The position numbers and the translations under genes were made by a program. A DNA stretch of 22,657 bases from an uncultured Lachnospiraceae bacterium (GTDB taxonomy: Bacteria > Bacillota > Clostridia > Lachnospirales > Lachnospiraceae), in NCBI GenBank assembly GCA_946537585.1, contig CAMNFX010000001.1, forward strand, positions 1 to 22,657. Direction: 5' to 3'. Positions 8,514-15,725 of the stretch are shown here, piece after piece. Within the stretch, counting starts at the first letter, position 1, and each line of letters starts with the position of its first letter. Below the pieces are notes generated by a model, which was given only the letters and a program-made list of their open reading frames with translations, did no database searches and was not told where the DNA came from.

Positions 8514-9800
8514 TCAGTGCTCTACCGGTGTGGTGGAGGACCAGTAGTTCTCGACTTCTGCGGCAAAGCCTGCACGGTCGATCTGGCCTGCAAGATACTT
8601 CTGCATTGCAGCGCCGACGATGGAATAATGATCATCCGGATCGTAGTTATAGTTATCGATCAGCTTGCCTGCGTCTGCATAGCTCTTGACGGAGAAGGAA
8701 AGCGGATCCAGAGCGTCTGCATTGACATTGGAGAATGCCGGAACCAGCGCGCAGCGCTCGGTCATGAATGCATTGCCTTCCGGATCGGAGACCAGCCAGT
8801 TCAGGAAATCCTTCGCTGCCTGTACCTGCTCCTCGGAGGTGTTGGAGGAAGAATCAATGAAGAAATACTTGGAGCCGCCGCCGACCAGCTTCTCATTGGA
8901 ACCGTCGGTCGTGTTCTGCGGTACCGGCATCATGCCCATCTTCTCAGAGGGATCGAAATCCTTGATCAGGGACCAGTCCCAGTTGCCGCCGAACATGAAG
9001 GCGATCTCGCCGTTAGCCAGCTTCTGCTCGGAAACTTCACGCTCCGCAGCGACCGGCTGACCTGCAGCATAGTTGTACTTCATCAGTACATCAAAGGTGT
9101 CCATCATATCGTTGAACTTCTGGTTGTTGGCAAGATCCGCAGTGCCTGCATACAGAGACTGGATAAATGCCTCGGGATCATCCTGCTCTTCGTAGATCTC
9201 CTGGAAATAGTGCGCTGCCAGAGACCAGTCTTCCTTCATGATGCCGACCGGAGCAGCCATGCCGCCTGCAACCAGCTTGTCAAGAAGAGCGGTGAATGCA
9301 TCCAGCGTCTTGTAATCGTCAGGATTAAACTCCTCGCCGGTGATCGCTTCGATAGCGGTCGCGTTATACATGACGCCTCTTGCCTCAATACAGACCGGGA
9401 AGCCCTTGACCTGTCCGTCCACGCTGATCGCATAGTCGGTATTCTTTACCCAGTCCTCACCGGAAACGTCGAGAGCATGCTCAGCGCCGAGGGAATAAAC
9501 GTCCTTCGCGTCGACCATGGCAAGAGTATAGGGATCGTTGGCTGCGTACTTGGTAGCCAGATGTGCTGCAACTGTGTCGCTGGAATAATAAACTTCCACA
9601 TTGACGCCCTTGGCCTTGGAATACTCCTCAGCCAGCTCCACGAACTGATCCTGGATCTCACTCTTGGAGTTGAAGATCGTGATCGACGTGCCGCCCGAAG
9701 AGCTGCCGGAACCCGCCGCAGATGTTGAGCTGCCTCCACAAGCTGCAAGTGAAACTGCCATAGCAGCAACCAGCGCAAGTGAAATAAACTTCTTTTTCAT
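8514..9800 (-). CDS. Sugar ABC transporter substrate-binding lipoprotein (family 1)
   Basis: The 428-residue extracellular receptor of the importer. It begins with a lysine-rich n-region, a hydrophobic core and a lipobox LAAC with the lipidated Cys at residue 21, then a Ser/Gly/Ala linker to about residue 40. The mature part has the usual family 1 (UgpB/MalE-like) features: SITIFNSKSE (45-54) as the first strand, FNDM..F about halfway, FMFGGNWDW in the second lobe and the late AAKDFLNWL...NAFMTER region. AGGAGG stands about 11 bases before the ATG. It is first in the operon behind a strong promoter, and its hairpin-protected end suggests a high dose. Ligand identity cannot be read from sequence. 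Raffinose-family or isomalto-oligosaccharides are inferred from the downstream enzymes. Confidence 0.92.
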   Translation of the reverse strand: MKKKFISLALVAAMAVSLAACGGSSTSAAGSGSSSGGTSITIFNSKSEIQDQFVELAEEYSKAKGVNVEVYYSSDTVAAHLATKYAANDPYTLAMVDAKDVYSLGAEHALDVSGEDWVKNTDYAISVDGQVKGFPVCIEARGVMYNATAIEAITGEEFNPDDYKTLDAFTALLDKLVAGGMAAPVGIMKEDWSLAAHYFQEIYEEQDDPEAFIQSLYAGTADLANNQKFNDMMDTFDVLMKYNYAAGQPVAAEREVSEQKLANGEIAFMFGGNWDWSLIKDFDPSEKMGMMPVPQNTTDGSNEKLVGGGSKYFFIDSSSNTSEEQVQAAKDFLNWLVSDPEGNAFMTERCALVPAFSNVNADALDPLSFSVKSYADAGKLIDNYNYDPDDHYSIVGAAMQKYLAGQIDRAGFAAEVENYWSSTTPVEH

Positions 9801-9890
9801 AGTTAAAAAATCCTCCTGATAACTTGTGATCCAAACCGCAGATCCCTCTTTCGAAAATACAGTCCGGATTCAAAAAATTGTATCAGAACA

Positions 9891-9919
9891 ATACTATCAT
9901 TCACTGGTATTTGTGTCAA
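9891..9919 (-). promoter_or_regulatory. Strong promoter of the binding protein/transporter/catabolic operon
   Basis: Read on the minus strand: TTGACA (perfect -35; plus-strand 9914-9919), a 17-base spacer ending in TGA, and TAGTAT (-10; 9891-9896). The TG one base before the -10 makes an extended -10. The predicted start is near 9884, leaving a leader of about 84 bases before the ATG at 9800. A short AATAC/GTATT inverted pair (9890-9894 and 9907-9911) lies in the promoter and could be a repressor site. Confidence 0.7.
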
Positions 9920-10076
9920 TCAGAGCCCTTTAGGTCGTGCGATTATTTGTACACTTTGTTGTAAATGAACGCAGTTATTTTGTGTATATTTACGCTTCAG
10001 GCGTTCTATGGCGGATCTCCCCCCTCAAGGAGGCTGTCCCCGCGCATTCATGCGGCTTTCCGGAGCCTGCCGGGAC

Positions 10077-10105
10077 TTGCATTTGCCTATGATCTCTGCT
10101 AGACT
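10077..10105 (+). promoter_or_regulatory. Probable promoter of the DUF624 operon
   Basis: TTGCAT (10077-10082), a 17-base spacer ending in TGC, and TAGACT (10100-10105). The -35 matches only half of the consensus but the TG makes an extended -10. Transcription would start near 10112, about 20 bases before the ATG and just upstream of the AGGAG ribosome binding site at 10121-10125. Confidence 0.5.
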
Positions 10106-10132
10106 TTCCTAAAGCATTTCAGGAGTTTTTTC

Positions 10133-10936
10133 ATGTTCGACAGAATGTTCAAGGCAAACAACCCGTTCTGGCAGTCCATGGGTACTGTTTACGATCTTTT
10201 TATCGTCAATACCCTGTGGCTCTTATGCTCCCTTCCGGTCGTCACCGCCGGTGCGGCTGCGACTGCAGCATGTTACGCTCTCACACAGCGTCTTCTGGGC
10301 GAAGGAAGCACGATCCGTCAGGACTTTTTCCGTTCCTTTAAGCTTAACTTCCGCCAGGGCACCCTCCTCGGACTGATTTTTCTTGCAACAGGCGCCTTTT
10401 TAATGCTGGACATCTGGCTGTGTCATAGATCCGGCACAGGGATCTATACCTTTTTTATGTTCTTCTTCGGCGTCATTTTCCTCTTCTGGGCCATGACAGC
10501 ACTGTACGCCTTCCCGCTCCTTGCCAAATTCGACCGGAGCACAAAGGATATTCTGATCTGGGCGTTTACCCTGGCGCTTTCAAACCTTCCGATGACCCTC
10601 ATGATGCTCTTTGTCATCGCGGTCTCGCTTTGGCTCATTCATATCGTTCCCGGCCTGATCTTCATCATGTTCGGTCTTGCCGCACAGTTCTGCGTCACCA
10701 TTATGGTCTCCATCTTCCGTCCCTGGCTTCCAAAGCCCGGAGCAGGAGAACCGGAGGACAGCGGGCTGTCAGCACTTCCCAACATGAACGATCTTACAAA
10801 AGAGGATCCGGAGTTCCCGAAAAACGATCCTTATGCCGACTTTGACGAGACCTCGTTTTACGGAGAGGACCCGGAGGAGGTAAAAAAGCTTCTTGCAGAA
10901 GCTTCCGCGGAGAAACCGGAGGATACAGGCAGATGA
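10133..10936 (+). CDS. DUF624 (YesL-like) membrane protein with an acidic C-terminal tail
   Basis: A 267-residue membrane protein of the YesL/DUF624 family, common beside sugar ABC transporters in Firmicutes and of unknown function. It has the family-typical opening (FDRMFKANNPFW, 2-13) and about five hydrophobic segments (roughly 20-50, 75-93, 103-130, 142-168, 171-193). Family members are usually near 200-215 residues. Here residues 200-267 add a hydrophilic tail rich in Glu, Asp and Pro, unlikely to be a membrane part and perhaps a docking segment. AGGAG stands 7 bases before the ATG. Its stop overlaps the next start by 4 bases (ATGA), so the two products are probably made together and may interact. 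It diverges from the transporter operon, supporting a link with sugar uptake. Confidence 0.82.
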   Translation: MFDRMFKANNPFWQSMGTVYDLFIVNTLWLLCSLPVVTAGAAATAACYALTQRLLGEGSTIRQDFFRSFKLNFRQGTLLGLIFLATGAFLMLDIWLCHRSGTGIYTFFMFFFGVIFLFWAMTALYAFPLLAKFDRSTKDILIWAFTLALSNLPMTLMMLFVIAVSLWLIHIVPGLIFIMFGLAAQFCVTIMVSIFRPWLPKPGAGEPEDSGLSALPNMNDLTKEDPEFPKNDPYADFDETSFYGEDPEEVKKLLAEASAEKPEDTGR

Positions 10937-11691
10937 CCCGGAAGTCAGAAGAAGAATCCGTTTTCCTTAAGGAGGTAAAGCGGGATATCGGCACCTTCCG
11001 GAGACTTCACGGAAAAGCGCGCGTCCGCTTTGTATGGGATTATTTCCGCTGGAAGATCCTTGCAGGCATCACGATCCTGATCTGTATCCTGCTTGCTGTC
11101 CATATGCTTATACTCGGGCAGCGGCCCACGAGGCTTCGGGTCTGTGTCGTACTGAACAATGACGGATACTGCAGCGACTGGTTCGATTCCTTCCGGAAAG
11201 ACCTGCAGAAGGACGGAAACCGCGCGGCTGTGGAAGTCAATGAAGACCAGCCCTTTGATTATGACAATGCTTATTCCTACATGCATGAGCTGGAGGTCAT
11301 GACCACCATTTCCTCGCAGCGCATGGATGCAGCTGTCTGCGGTCCGGATATGTACAGCTATCTCCTCGCCTTAGGCGCCCTGGCGCCGCTGGATAACGTT
11401 CTCCCTGCCGGGCTCTTTGCGGAATGTGACACCCGGGGGATGGTCAAGCGGGATACCGCCGGCTTAAAGATCCTTGAGGACGGTTCTGTCGACCGTTCCG
11501 ATGCCTTCGACGGCTGTTTTGCCTTAGACATCTCGGATACCGCTTTCGGCAGAAGATACAACCCGCCGAAAACAGACCTGTCCGGGCAGGGATCGGAAAC
11601 GCATGCAGAGCCGTTATACTACTGCATTATCTCCAATACGGAGCATACCGACGACTGTGCCGCCCTTGCACGGGCGCTCGTTCAGGACTGA
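10933..11691 (+). CDS. Single-pass membrane protein with an outward domain resembling part of a binding-protein fold
   Basis: I do not recognise a named family. The 252-residue protein has a charged cytoplasmic N-terminus (1-40, many Lys/Arg/Glu), one strong membrane segment (42-62) and a domain of about 190 residues that the positive-inside rule puts outside the cell. That domain starts with a strand-like LRVCVVLNN (68-76). It then has DAAVCGPDMYSYLLALGALAPLD (132-154; key residues Asp132, Gly137, Asp139, Leu151-Asp154), which reads like the hinge region of family 1 sugar-binding proteins (DVV..D...Y.A..G.L.PLD). It is too short to be a whole binding protein. It overlaps the DUF624 gene by 4 bases. 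A sensor or adaptor role beside DUF624 is inference. Confidence 0.6.
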   Translation: MTRKSEEESVFLKEVKRDIGTFRRLHGKARVRFVWDYFRWKILAGITILICILLAVHMLILGQRPTRLRVCVVLNNDGYCSDWFDSFRKDLQKDGNRAAVEVNEDQPFDYDNAYSYMHELEVMTTISSQRMDAAVCGPDMYSYLLALGALAPLDNVLPAGLFAECDTRGMVKRDTAGLKILEDGSVDRSDAFDGCFALDISDTAFGRRYNPPKTDLSGQGSETHAEPLYYCIISNTEHTDDCAALARALVQD

Positions 11692-11694
11692 GAC

Positions 11695-11721
11695 TGCCGG
11701 CTTTGTCGGTATTTTATCTTT
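11695..11721 (+). terminator. Weak terminator or attenuator between the membrane pair and the BMP gene
   Basis: Four bases after the stop, TGCCGGC (11695-11701) can pair with GTCGGTA (11705-11711) through 7 positions, two of them G-U, with a 3-base loop. TTTTATCTTTT follows. It may split the operon or reduce readthrough into the BMP-domain gene. The stem is marginal. Confidence 0.35.
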
Positions 11722-11741
11722 TCAAATAGAAAGGAACCTGT

Positions 11742-13691
11742 ATGTCCATCACTACCGCAGGTGCGGCAGCGCACTATGAAAAAGCATACCAGCTCGGGAT
11801 AAAGGAAGGCGGCGCGCCGAAGGTCTTAAAGGACATCCTGTCCGCCGACGGCATCAGCTATCCTGCCGAATATCCTCTGGGGCTTCTCCAGATTCCTCTC
11901 GAGCAGATCGCGGGAACCTATGAGGAAGCCAGAAAGCACAGCTTCAGCGAAGGCTTTTACCCCGTGATCGAACCCGGCTCTGAGTTCGCTTCCAAATGGA
12001 CGGAGCTTTGCCGTGCCCATATGGAAGAAGGGATCCATACCCCTGTCAGGGCCTATGAATACATGAACCTCTATTACATTCTGGAGGGAAATAAGAGGGT
12101 CAGCGTCCTCAAATACTTCGGGGCGGATTCGATCCCGGCAGAAGTCACAAGGATCATGCCGCCGATCGGACAGAGCGAGGAAGTCAAGGTCAACTACGAA
12201 TACATTGACTTCTTCCACCTGACAGGCATCAACTATATCTATTTCCGTCACCAGGGTCTTTTTCCGAGGCTGCTTCGGCTTACGGGGAAAAAGCCCTACG
12301 AATCATGGAATGATGATGACAGAACAGATTTCGGATCGGTCTATACCCGTTTCCGGGAGGAGACGGAAAAAATGATCGGTCCCCTCTCCTATCTGGACGC
12401 ATCGGCAGCCTTTCTGACCTTTCTTTCCTTCAATGATTACAGGAGCCTTGCCGACCTTTCCATGTCGGATTTCAGGGGTCTCGTTCAAAAGGCGGCGCCC
12501 GAGCTGGAACGTGCCGTTTCCACGGATCCCGTAAGTGTCCGGCTGGATCCCGAAGAAGCAAAGCCCGGCCTGCTGCAAAGCACTCTTCAGACCACCCTGC
12601 AGTCATCTATCTTTCATTCTCTCCTTCCGGGAACCGACGATTGCTTAAGGATCGGCTTTGTCTTCCATAAGCGTCCTGAGGATTCCGGCTGGAGCCGTGC
12701 CCATGATAACGCCCGCCGATCGGTACAGCGCATCTTCGGGGAGCGCGTCGCCACCTTTCCACGTTACGACGTGGACACCGGGGACATTACAGACGCTATT
12801 TCGGATCTCTCCGATGAAGGATGCGGCCTGATCTTCACTACCTCTTCCATTTTTCTGAAAGGAAGCATACAGGCAGCTCTGGATCATCCTTCGCTTAAGA
12901 TCCTGAACTGTTCGCTCAACAAGCCTCAGAAGGCCGTCCGCACCTATTACGCCCGCATGTATGAGGTCAAATTCCTGATGGGCGCCATTGCTGCCGCGCT
13001 CAGTGATGATCACCGCCTGGGCTTTGTAGCGGATTTCCCGATCTACGGCACCATTGCCGGGATCAACGCCTTTGCCTTGGGCGCCCAGATGATCGACCCC
13101 AAGGTCAGGATCTATCTCACCTGGTCGTGTATCCGCGACCATGACCCGGATGCCTTTCTGCGTGAAAACGGTCTGTCCGTGGTATGCGCGAAGGATTACG
13201 ATGTAGGTGTCAGCGACCGGCGCTACGGTCTTTACAAGATCCGGGAAGACGGCATATGGACCGTAGCTGTCCCCGTATGGCACTGGTCCGCCTTTTACGA
13301 GAAGATCACCGATTCTGTACTGAAGGGGACCTGGAAGGCAGACGAGCCGAAGGATAAAGCCCAGGGGATCAGCTACTGGTGGGGCATGTCCGCCGGCATG
13401 GTCAGCCTCATCTATTCCAGAAAGCTTCCTGTCGGGACGCTCCGGCTGATCCGTGCTCTGAGGGATGCTGTCTGTACGGGGACGCTTCTCCCCTTCAACG
13501 GCCCTCTGCTTTCCCAGAACGGCGTCATCAGAAAGAGCGTATCCGAATCCCTGACGCCCGAGGAGATCATCGGCATGGACTGGCTTGCCAACAACATCAT
13601 GGGGGCGATCCCGGACGCTTCCCAGCTGGATGAGGAAGCGAAGACCCTGGCGGACTTCCAGTCTGTCAGGAGCAGGGAGAATATCCTGTGA
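11742..13691 (+). CDS. Cytoplasmic fusion of a ParB/sulfiredoxin-like domain and a BMP (PnrA/Med-type) ligand-binding domain
   Basis: A 649-residue protein. The N-terminal part has a ParB/Srx-like core: IPLEQIAG (51-58), then LEGNKRVSVLKYFGADSIPA (114-133), the usual G-[NH]-[KR]-R-[VL] nucleotide-handling motif. Residues about 302-625 form a basic membrane protein domain, shown by RIGFVF (303-308), GWSRAHD (316-322), EGCGLIFTTSS (359-369), KLGFVA-like RLGFVADFP (425-433), INAFALGA (441-448) and MDWLANNIMGAIP (612-624). BMP proteins normally are secreted lipoproteins that bind nucleosides. Here there is no signal peptide, lipobox or membrane segment, so it should sit in the cytoplasm, like a sensor. 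AAAGGA lies about 6 bases before the ATG. The stop overlaps the phosphoesterase start (GTGA). The ligand is unknown; a nucleoside or related metabolite is inferred from the family. Confidence 0.75.
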   Translation: MSITTAGAAAHYEKAYQLGIKEGGAPKVLKDILSADGISYPAEYPLGLLQIPLEQIAGTYEEARKHSFSEGFYPVIEPGSEFASKWTELCRAHMEEGIHTPVRAYEYMNLYYILEGNKRVSVLKYFGADSIPAEVTRIMPPIGQSEEVKVNYEYIDFFHLTGINYIYFRHQGLFPRLLRLTGKKPYESWNDDDRTDFGSVYTRFREETEKMIGPLSYLDASAAFLTFLSFNDYRSLADLSMSDFRGLVQKAAPELERAVSTDPVSVRLDPEEAKPGLLQSTLQTTLQSSIFHSLLPGTDDCLRIGFVFHKRPEDSGWSRAHDNARRSVQRIFGERVATFPRYDVDTGDITDAISDLSDEGCGLIFTTSSIFLKGSIQAALDHPSLKILNCSLNKPQKAVRTYYARMYEVKFLMGAIAAALSDDHRLGFVADFPIYGTIAGINAFALGAQMIDPKVRIYLTWSCIRDHDPDAFLRENGLSVVCAKDYDVGVSDRRYGLYKIREDGIWTVAVPVWHWSAFYEKITDSVLKGTWKADEPKDKAQGISYWWGMSAGMVSLIYSRKLPVGTLRLIRALRDAVCTGTLLPFNGPLLSQNGVIRKSVSESLTPEEIIGMDWLANNIMGAIPDASQLDEEAKTLADFQSVRSRENIL

Positions 13692-14296
13692 GGATCCTGG
13701 CGGTAGCAGATACGGAATCGTCTCTGCTTTGGGATTTTTATAAGAGCAGTTATCTTGAGGACATCGACCTGATCCTGTCCGCCGGGGACCTCGATCCGGA
13801 TTACCTGTCCTTCCTTGTGACCATGGGGCACGCACCCGTTCTGTATGTCCACGGAAATCATGATGATATCTACCGGAGACGCCCTCCGGGAGGCTGCATC
13901 AATATCGACGGCAGACTCATTGAGTATGAGGGCGTCCGCATTCTCGGTCTTGGCGGCAGTATGCGCTATAACGGCGGAGTCTGCCAGTATACGGAAAGCC
14001 AGATGCGCCGCCGCGCCTGGAAACTGCTTCCTCCTCTCGCCTGTAAAAAAGGCTTTGATATCCTGCTGACACATGCTCCCGCAAGAGGATTTCATGACCG
14101 GGAGGATCTCCCCCACCGGGGCTTTGAGGTTTTTAACCGGCTGATCGATGTATGGAAGCCTTCTTTCCATATCCACGGGCACATCCATCAGTCCTACGGC
14201 AGCGGTTTTGTCAGACAGGACCAGCGCGGCAGCACGACCGTGATCAACGCCTGCGAACGCTGTATCATCGATATTCCCGTCCCTTTCAGGAGCTGA
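13688..14296 (+). CDS. Calcineurin-like metallophosphoesterase
   Basis: A 202-residue cytoplasmic hydrolase with the metallophosphoesterase metal motifs: Asp8 (VADTES), GDLD with Asp34, GNHDD (Asn57-His58-Asp59), LLTHAP (His129) and HGHIH (His163, His165, His167). The first motif is D-x-E instead of the common D-x-H, so Glu10 probably takes the place of a metal-binding His. The start is GTG, overlapping the BMP-gene stop (GTGA), with GGGAG 8 bases upstream. The tight coupling suggests a 1:1 functional pair with the BMP fusion, for example hydrolysing a phosphorylated form of what the partner binds. The substrate is unknown; cyclic nucleotides, nucleotides and phosphoproteins are all possible in this superfamily. 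Confidence 0.82.
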   Translation: MRILAVADTESSLLWDFYKSSYLEDIDLILSAGDLDPDYLSFLVTMGHAPVLYVHGNHDDIYRRRPPGGCINIDGRLIEYEGVRILGLGGSMRYNGGVCQYTESQMRRRAWKLLPPLACKKGFDILLTHAPARGFHDREDLPHRGFEVFNRLIDVWKPSFHIHGHIHQSYGSGFVRQDQRGSTTVINACERCIIDIPVPFRS

Positions 14297-14356
14297 AGCC
14301 CTGGTTTGTGACGCGATTGTACCAAAACCCGCCTCTTTTTTCGGTTACTTGTTCCA

Positions 14357-14385
14357 TTGCAGGTTTGGCAAACGGCGGCTAAAAT
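14357..14385 (+). promoter_or_regulatory. Probable promoter of the msmK-type ATPase gene
   Basis: TTGCAG (14357-14362), a 17-base spacer, and TAAAAT (14380-14385, five of six consensus). The spacer contains GTTTGGCAAAC (14363-14373), a dyad around one central base, which could be an operator. The predicted start is near 14392, giving a leader of about 80 bases. The sequence between the phosphoesterase stop and this promoter has only a weak GGTTTG/CAAAACC stem followed by a T-run (about 14303-14342). Confidence 0.55.
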
Positions 14386-14398
14386 AGTAAACGATTAA

Positions 14399-14444
14399 AT
14401 GATCCTGAAAGGATCTCTTCGATTCCTGAAGCTGACAGGATCAT
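14399..14444 (+). promoter_or_regulatory. Leader dyad with two competing pairings upstream of the ATPase gene
   Basis: ATGATCCTG (14399-14407) is the exact complement of CAGGATCAT (14436-14444). The same left arm can instead form a short local hairpin, GATCCT-GAA-AGGATC (14401-14415). The two foldings exclude each other. The outer pairing ends 16 bases before the AGGAG ribosome binding site (14461-14465). Confidence 0.4.
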
Positions 14445-14471
14445 CAGATACATCTAAGAGAGGAGAAAATC

Positions 14472-15581
14472 ATGGCAAATTTATCATTAAAGCATATTGA
14501 AAAGCTCTATCCGAACGGCTTCCACGCAGTCAAGGATTTCAACCTGGAGATCGCTGACAAGGAATTCATCATCTTCGTCGGACCCTCCGGCTGCGGCAAG
14601 TCCACCACTCTTCGTATGATCGCGGGCCTGGAGTCCATCTCCGGAGGTGAGTTCCTGATCGACGGCAAGAAGATGAACGATGTAGAGCCCAAGGACAGAG
14701 ATATCGCCATGGTCTTCCAGAACTATGCTCTGTATCCGCATATGACCGTATACCAGAACATGGCATTTTCACTCGAGCTCCGCAAGGTCCCGAAGGATGA
14801 GATCGACAAGAAGGTCCGTGAAGCAGCCAAGATCCTCGACCTCGAAAAGCTTCTTGACCGTAAGCCCAACGCTCTTTCCGGCGGCCAGCGTCAGCGTGTT
14901 GCCATGGGCCGTGCCATCGTGCGTAATCCTAAGGTCTTCCTGATGGATGAGCCGCTGTCCAACCTGGACGCAAAGCTCCGTGTACAGATGCGTCTGGAAA
15001 TCTCCAAGATCCACCAGAGACTCGGTGCTACCATCATTTATGTAACCCATGACCAGACAGAGGCCATGACCCTTGGCACCAGGATCGTTGTCATGAAGGA
15101 CGGCGTTGTTCAGCAGATCGATACCCCGACCAACCTGTACAACAAGCCCGGCAACCTCTTCGTTGCAGGCTTCATCGGTTCTCCGCAGATGAACTTCTTC
15201 GATGCTGTCTGCAATGTTAACGGCAGCGATGTTGACCTTCAGATCGGCCACAGCCACTTCCCGGTACCGGCAGACAAGGCTAAGAAGCTGATCGACGGCG
15301 GCTATGCCGGCAAGACTGTTGTCCTTGGTATCCGTCCTGAGGATGTCCATGAAGCAACTGAGGCCGATAAGGCCGGCGGCAAGACCATTCCGTGCACCAT
15401 CAAGTTCTACGAGCTGCTGGGCGCAGAGGTATTCCTGTACTTCGACCTTGAAGGCATGCAGATGACTGCACGTACAGGAGCAAACACCGAGCTTCGTACC
15501 GGTTCTCCCGCTGAGTTCTCCCTTGACATGAACAAGGTCCATGTCTTCGATAAGGAGACCACCAACACCATCACCAACTGA
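14472..15581 (+). CDS. msmK: Sugar ABC transporter ATPase, MsmK/UgpC type
   Basis: The 369-residue ATP-hydrolysing subunit for carbohydrate uptake (CUT1) importers. It has Walker A GPSGCGKST (37-45), the Q-loop Gln83 (VFQNYALYP), the signature LSGGQRQRV (135-143), Walker B VFLMDE with Glu160, D-loop SNLDAKLR (163-170) and the switch His193 (VTHDQTEA). A C-terminal TOBE-type regulatory domain follows from about 235. It is transcribed alone, from its own promoter to its own terminator. In streptococci and relatives such orphan MsmK proteins serve several transporters at once, so this one probably powers the permease pair at 6692-8433 and perhaps others elsewhere. AGGAG lies 6 bases before the ATG. 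Codon choice appears biased, suggesting strong expression. Confidence 0.93.
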   Translation: MANLSLKHIEKLYPNGFHAVKDFNLEIADKEFIIFVGPSGCGKSTTLRMIAGLESISGGEFLIDGKKMNDVEPKDRDIAMVFQNYALYPHMTVYQNMAFSLELRKVPKDEIDKKVREAAKILDLEKLLDRKPNALSGGQRQRVAMGRAIVRNPKVFLMDEPLSNLDAKLRVQMRLEISKIHQRLGATIIYVTHDQTEAMTLGTRIVVMKDGVVQQIDTPTNLYNKPGNLFVAGFIGSPQMNFFDAVCNVNGSDVDLQIGHSHFPVPADKAKKLIDGGYAGKTVVLGIRPEDVHEATEADKAGGKTIPCTIKFYELLGAEVFLYFDLEGMQMTARTGANTELRTGSPAEFSLDMNKVHVFDKETTNTITN

Positions 15582-15592
15582 TGCCTGCTTCC

Positions 15593-15604
15593 GGATCATG
15601 ATCC
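15593..15604. repeat. 12-bp perfect palindrome after the ATPase gene
   Basis: GGATCATGATCC is its own reverse complement, 11 bases past the stop codon and ahead of the terminator. It has no loop, so a protein-binding site is more plausible than an RNA hairpin. Its role is unknown. Confidence 0.35.
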
Positions 15605-15623
15605 GTGAACCCTGATAACAGCA

Positions 15624-15656
15624 AAGCCCTCCGGAGCATTCCGGAGGGCCTTTTTT
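15624..15656 (+). terminator. Intrinsic terminator of the ATPase gene, perhaps bidirectional
   Basis: GCCCTCCGGA (15626-15635) and TCCGGAGGGC (15640-15649) form a perfect 10-bp stem with a GCAT loop, followed by C and six T. It lies between two convergent genes. On the minus strand the stem is followed by TTTGCTG, a weaker U-tract, so it may also serve the amylosucrase-type gene. Confidence 0.92.
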
Positions 15657-15725
15657 GTTCCTTATTGTCTCTTTTTATTCTGACACGGGTTCCATACAGC
15701 AGAATCCTGAACGTCCCTTTAAGCC

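Larger units (their letters stand above)
9801..10132. other. Divergent intergenic region between the transporter operon and the DUF624 operon
   Basis: 332 bases with no gene. It holds the minus-strand promoter (9891-9919) and a plus-strand promoter next to the DUF624 gene (10077-10105). Between them, 9961-10006 contains nested inverted repeats: GTAAAT (9961-9966) with ATTTAC (9988-9993), and GAACGC (9967-9972) with GCGTTC (10001-10006). These could be operator half-sites for a regulator acting on both operons. No convincing match to the CcpA cre consensus was seen. Confidence 0.45.

Noticed and set aside
8517..9728. 403-residue plus-strand open frame opposite the binding-protein gene
   Set aside because: It mirrors the codon structure of a clear lipoprotein gene, has no ribosome binding site and no recognisable domain.
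9961..10006. CcpA cre box in the divergent region
   Set aside because: The sequence has inverted repeats but does not fit the cre consensus at the central CG and flanking bases.
12645..13835. 396-residue minus-strand open frame opposite the BMP-fusion gene
   Set aside because: The plus strand encodes a clear BMP domain with overlapping downstream start; the antisense frame has no motifs.
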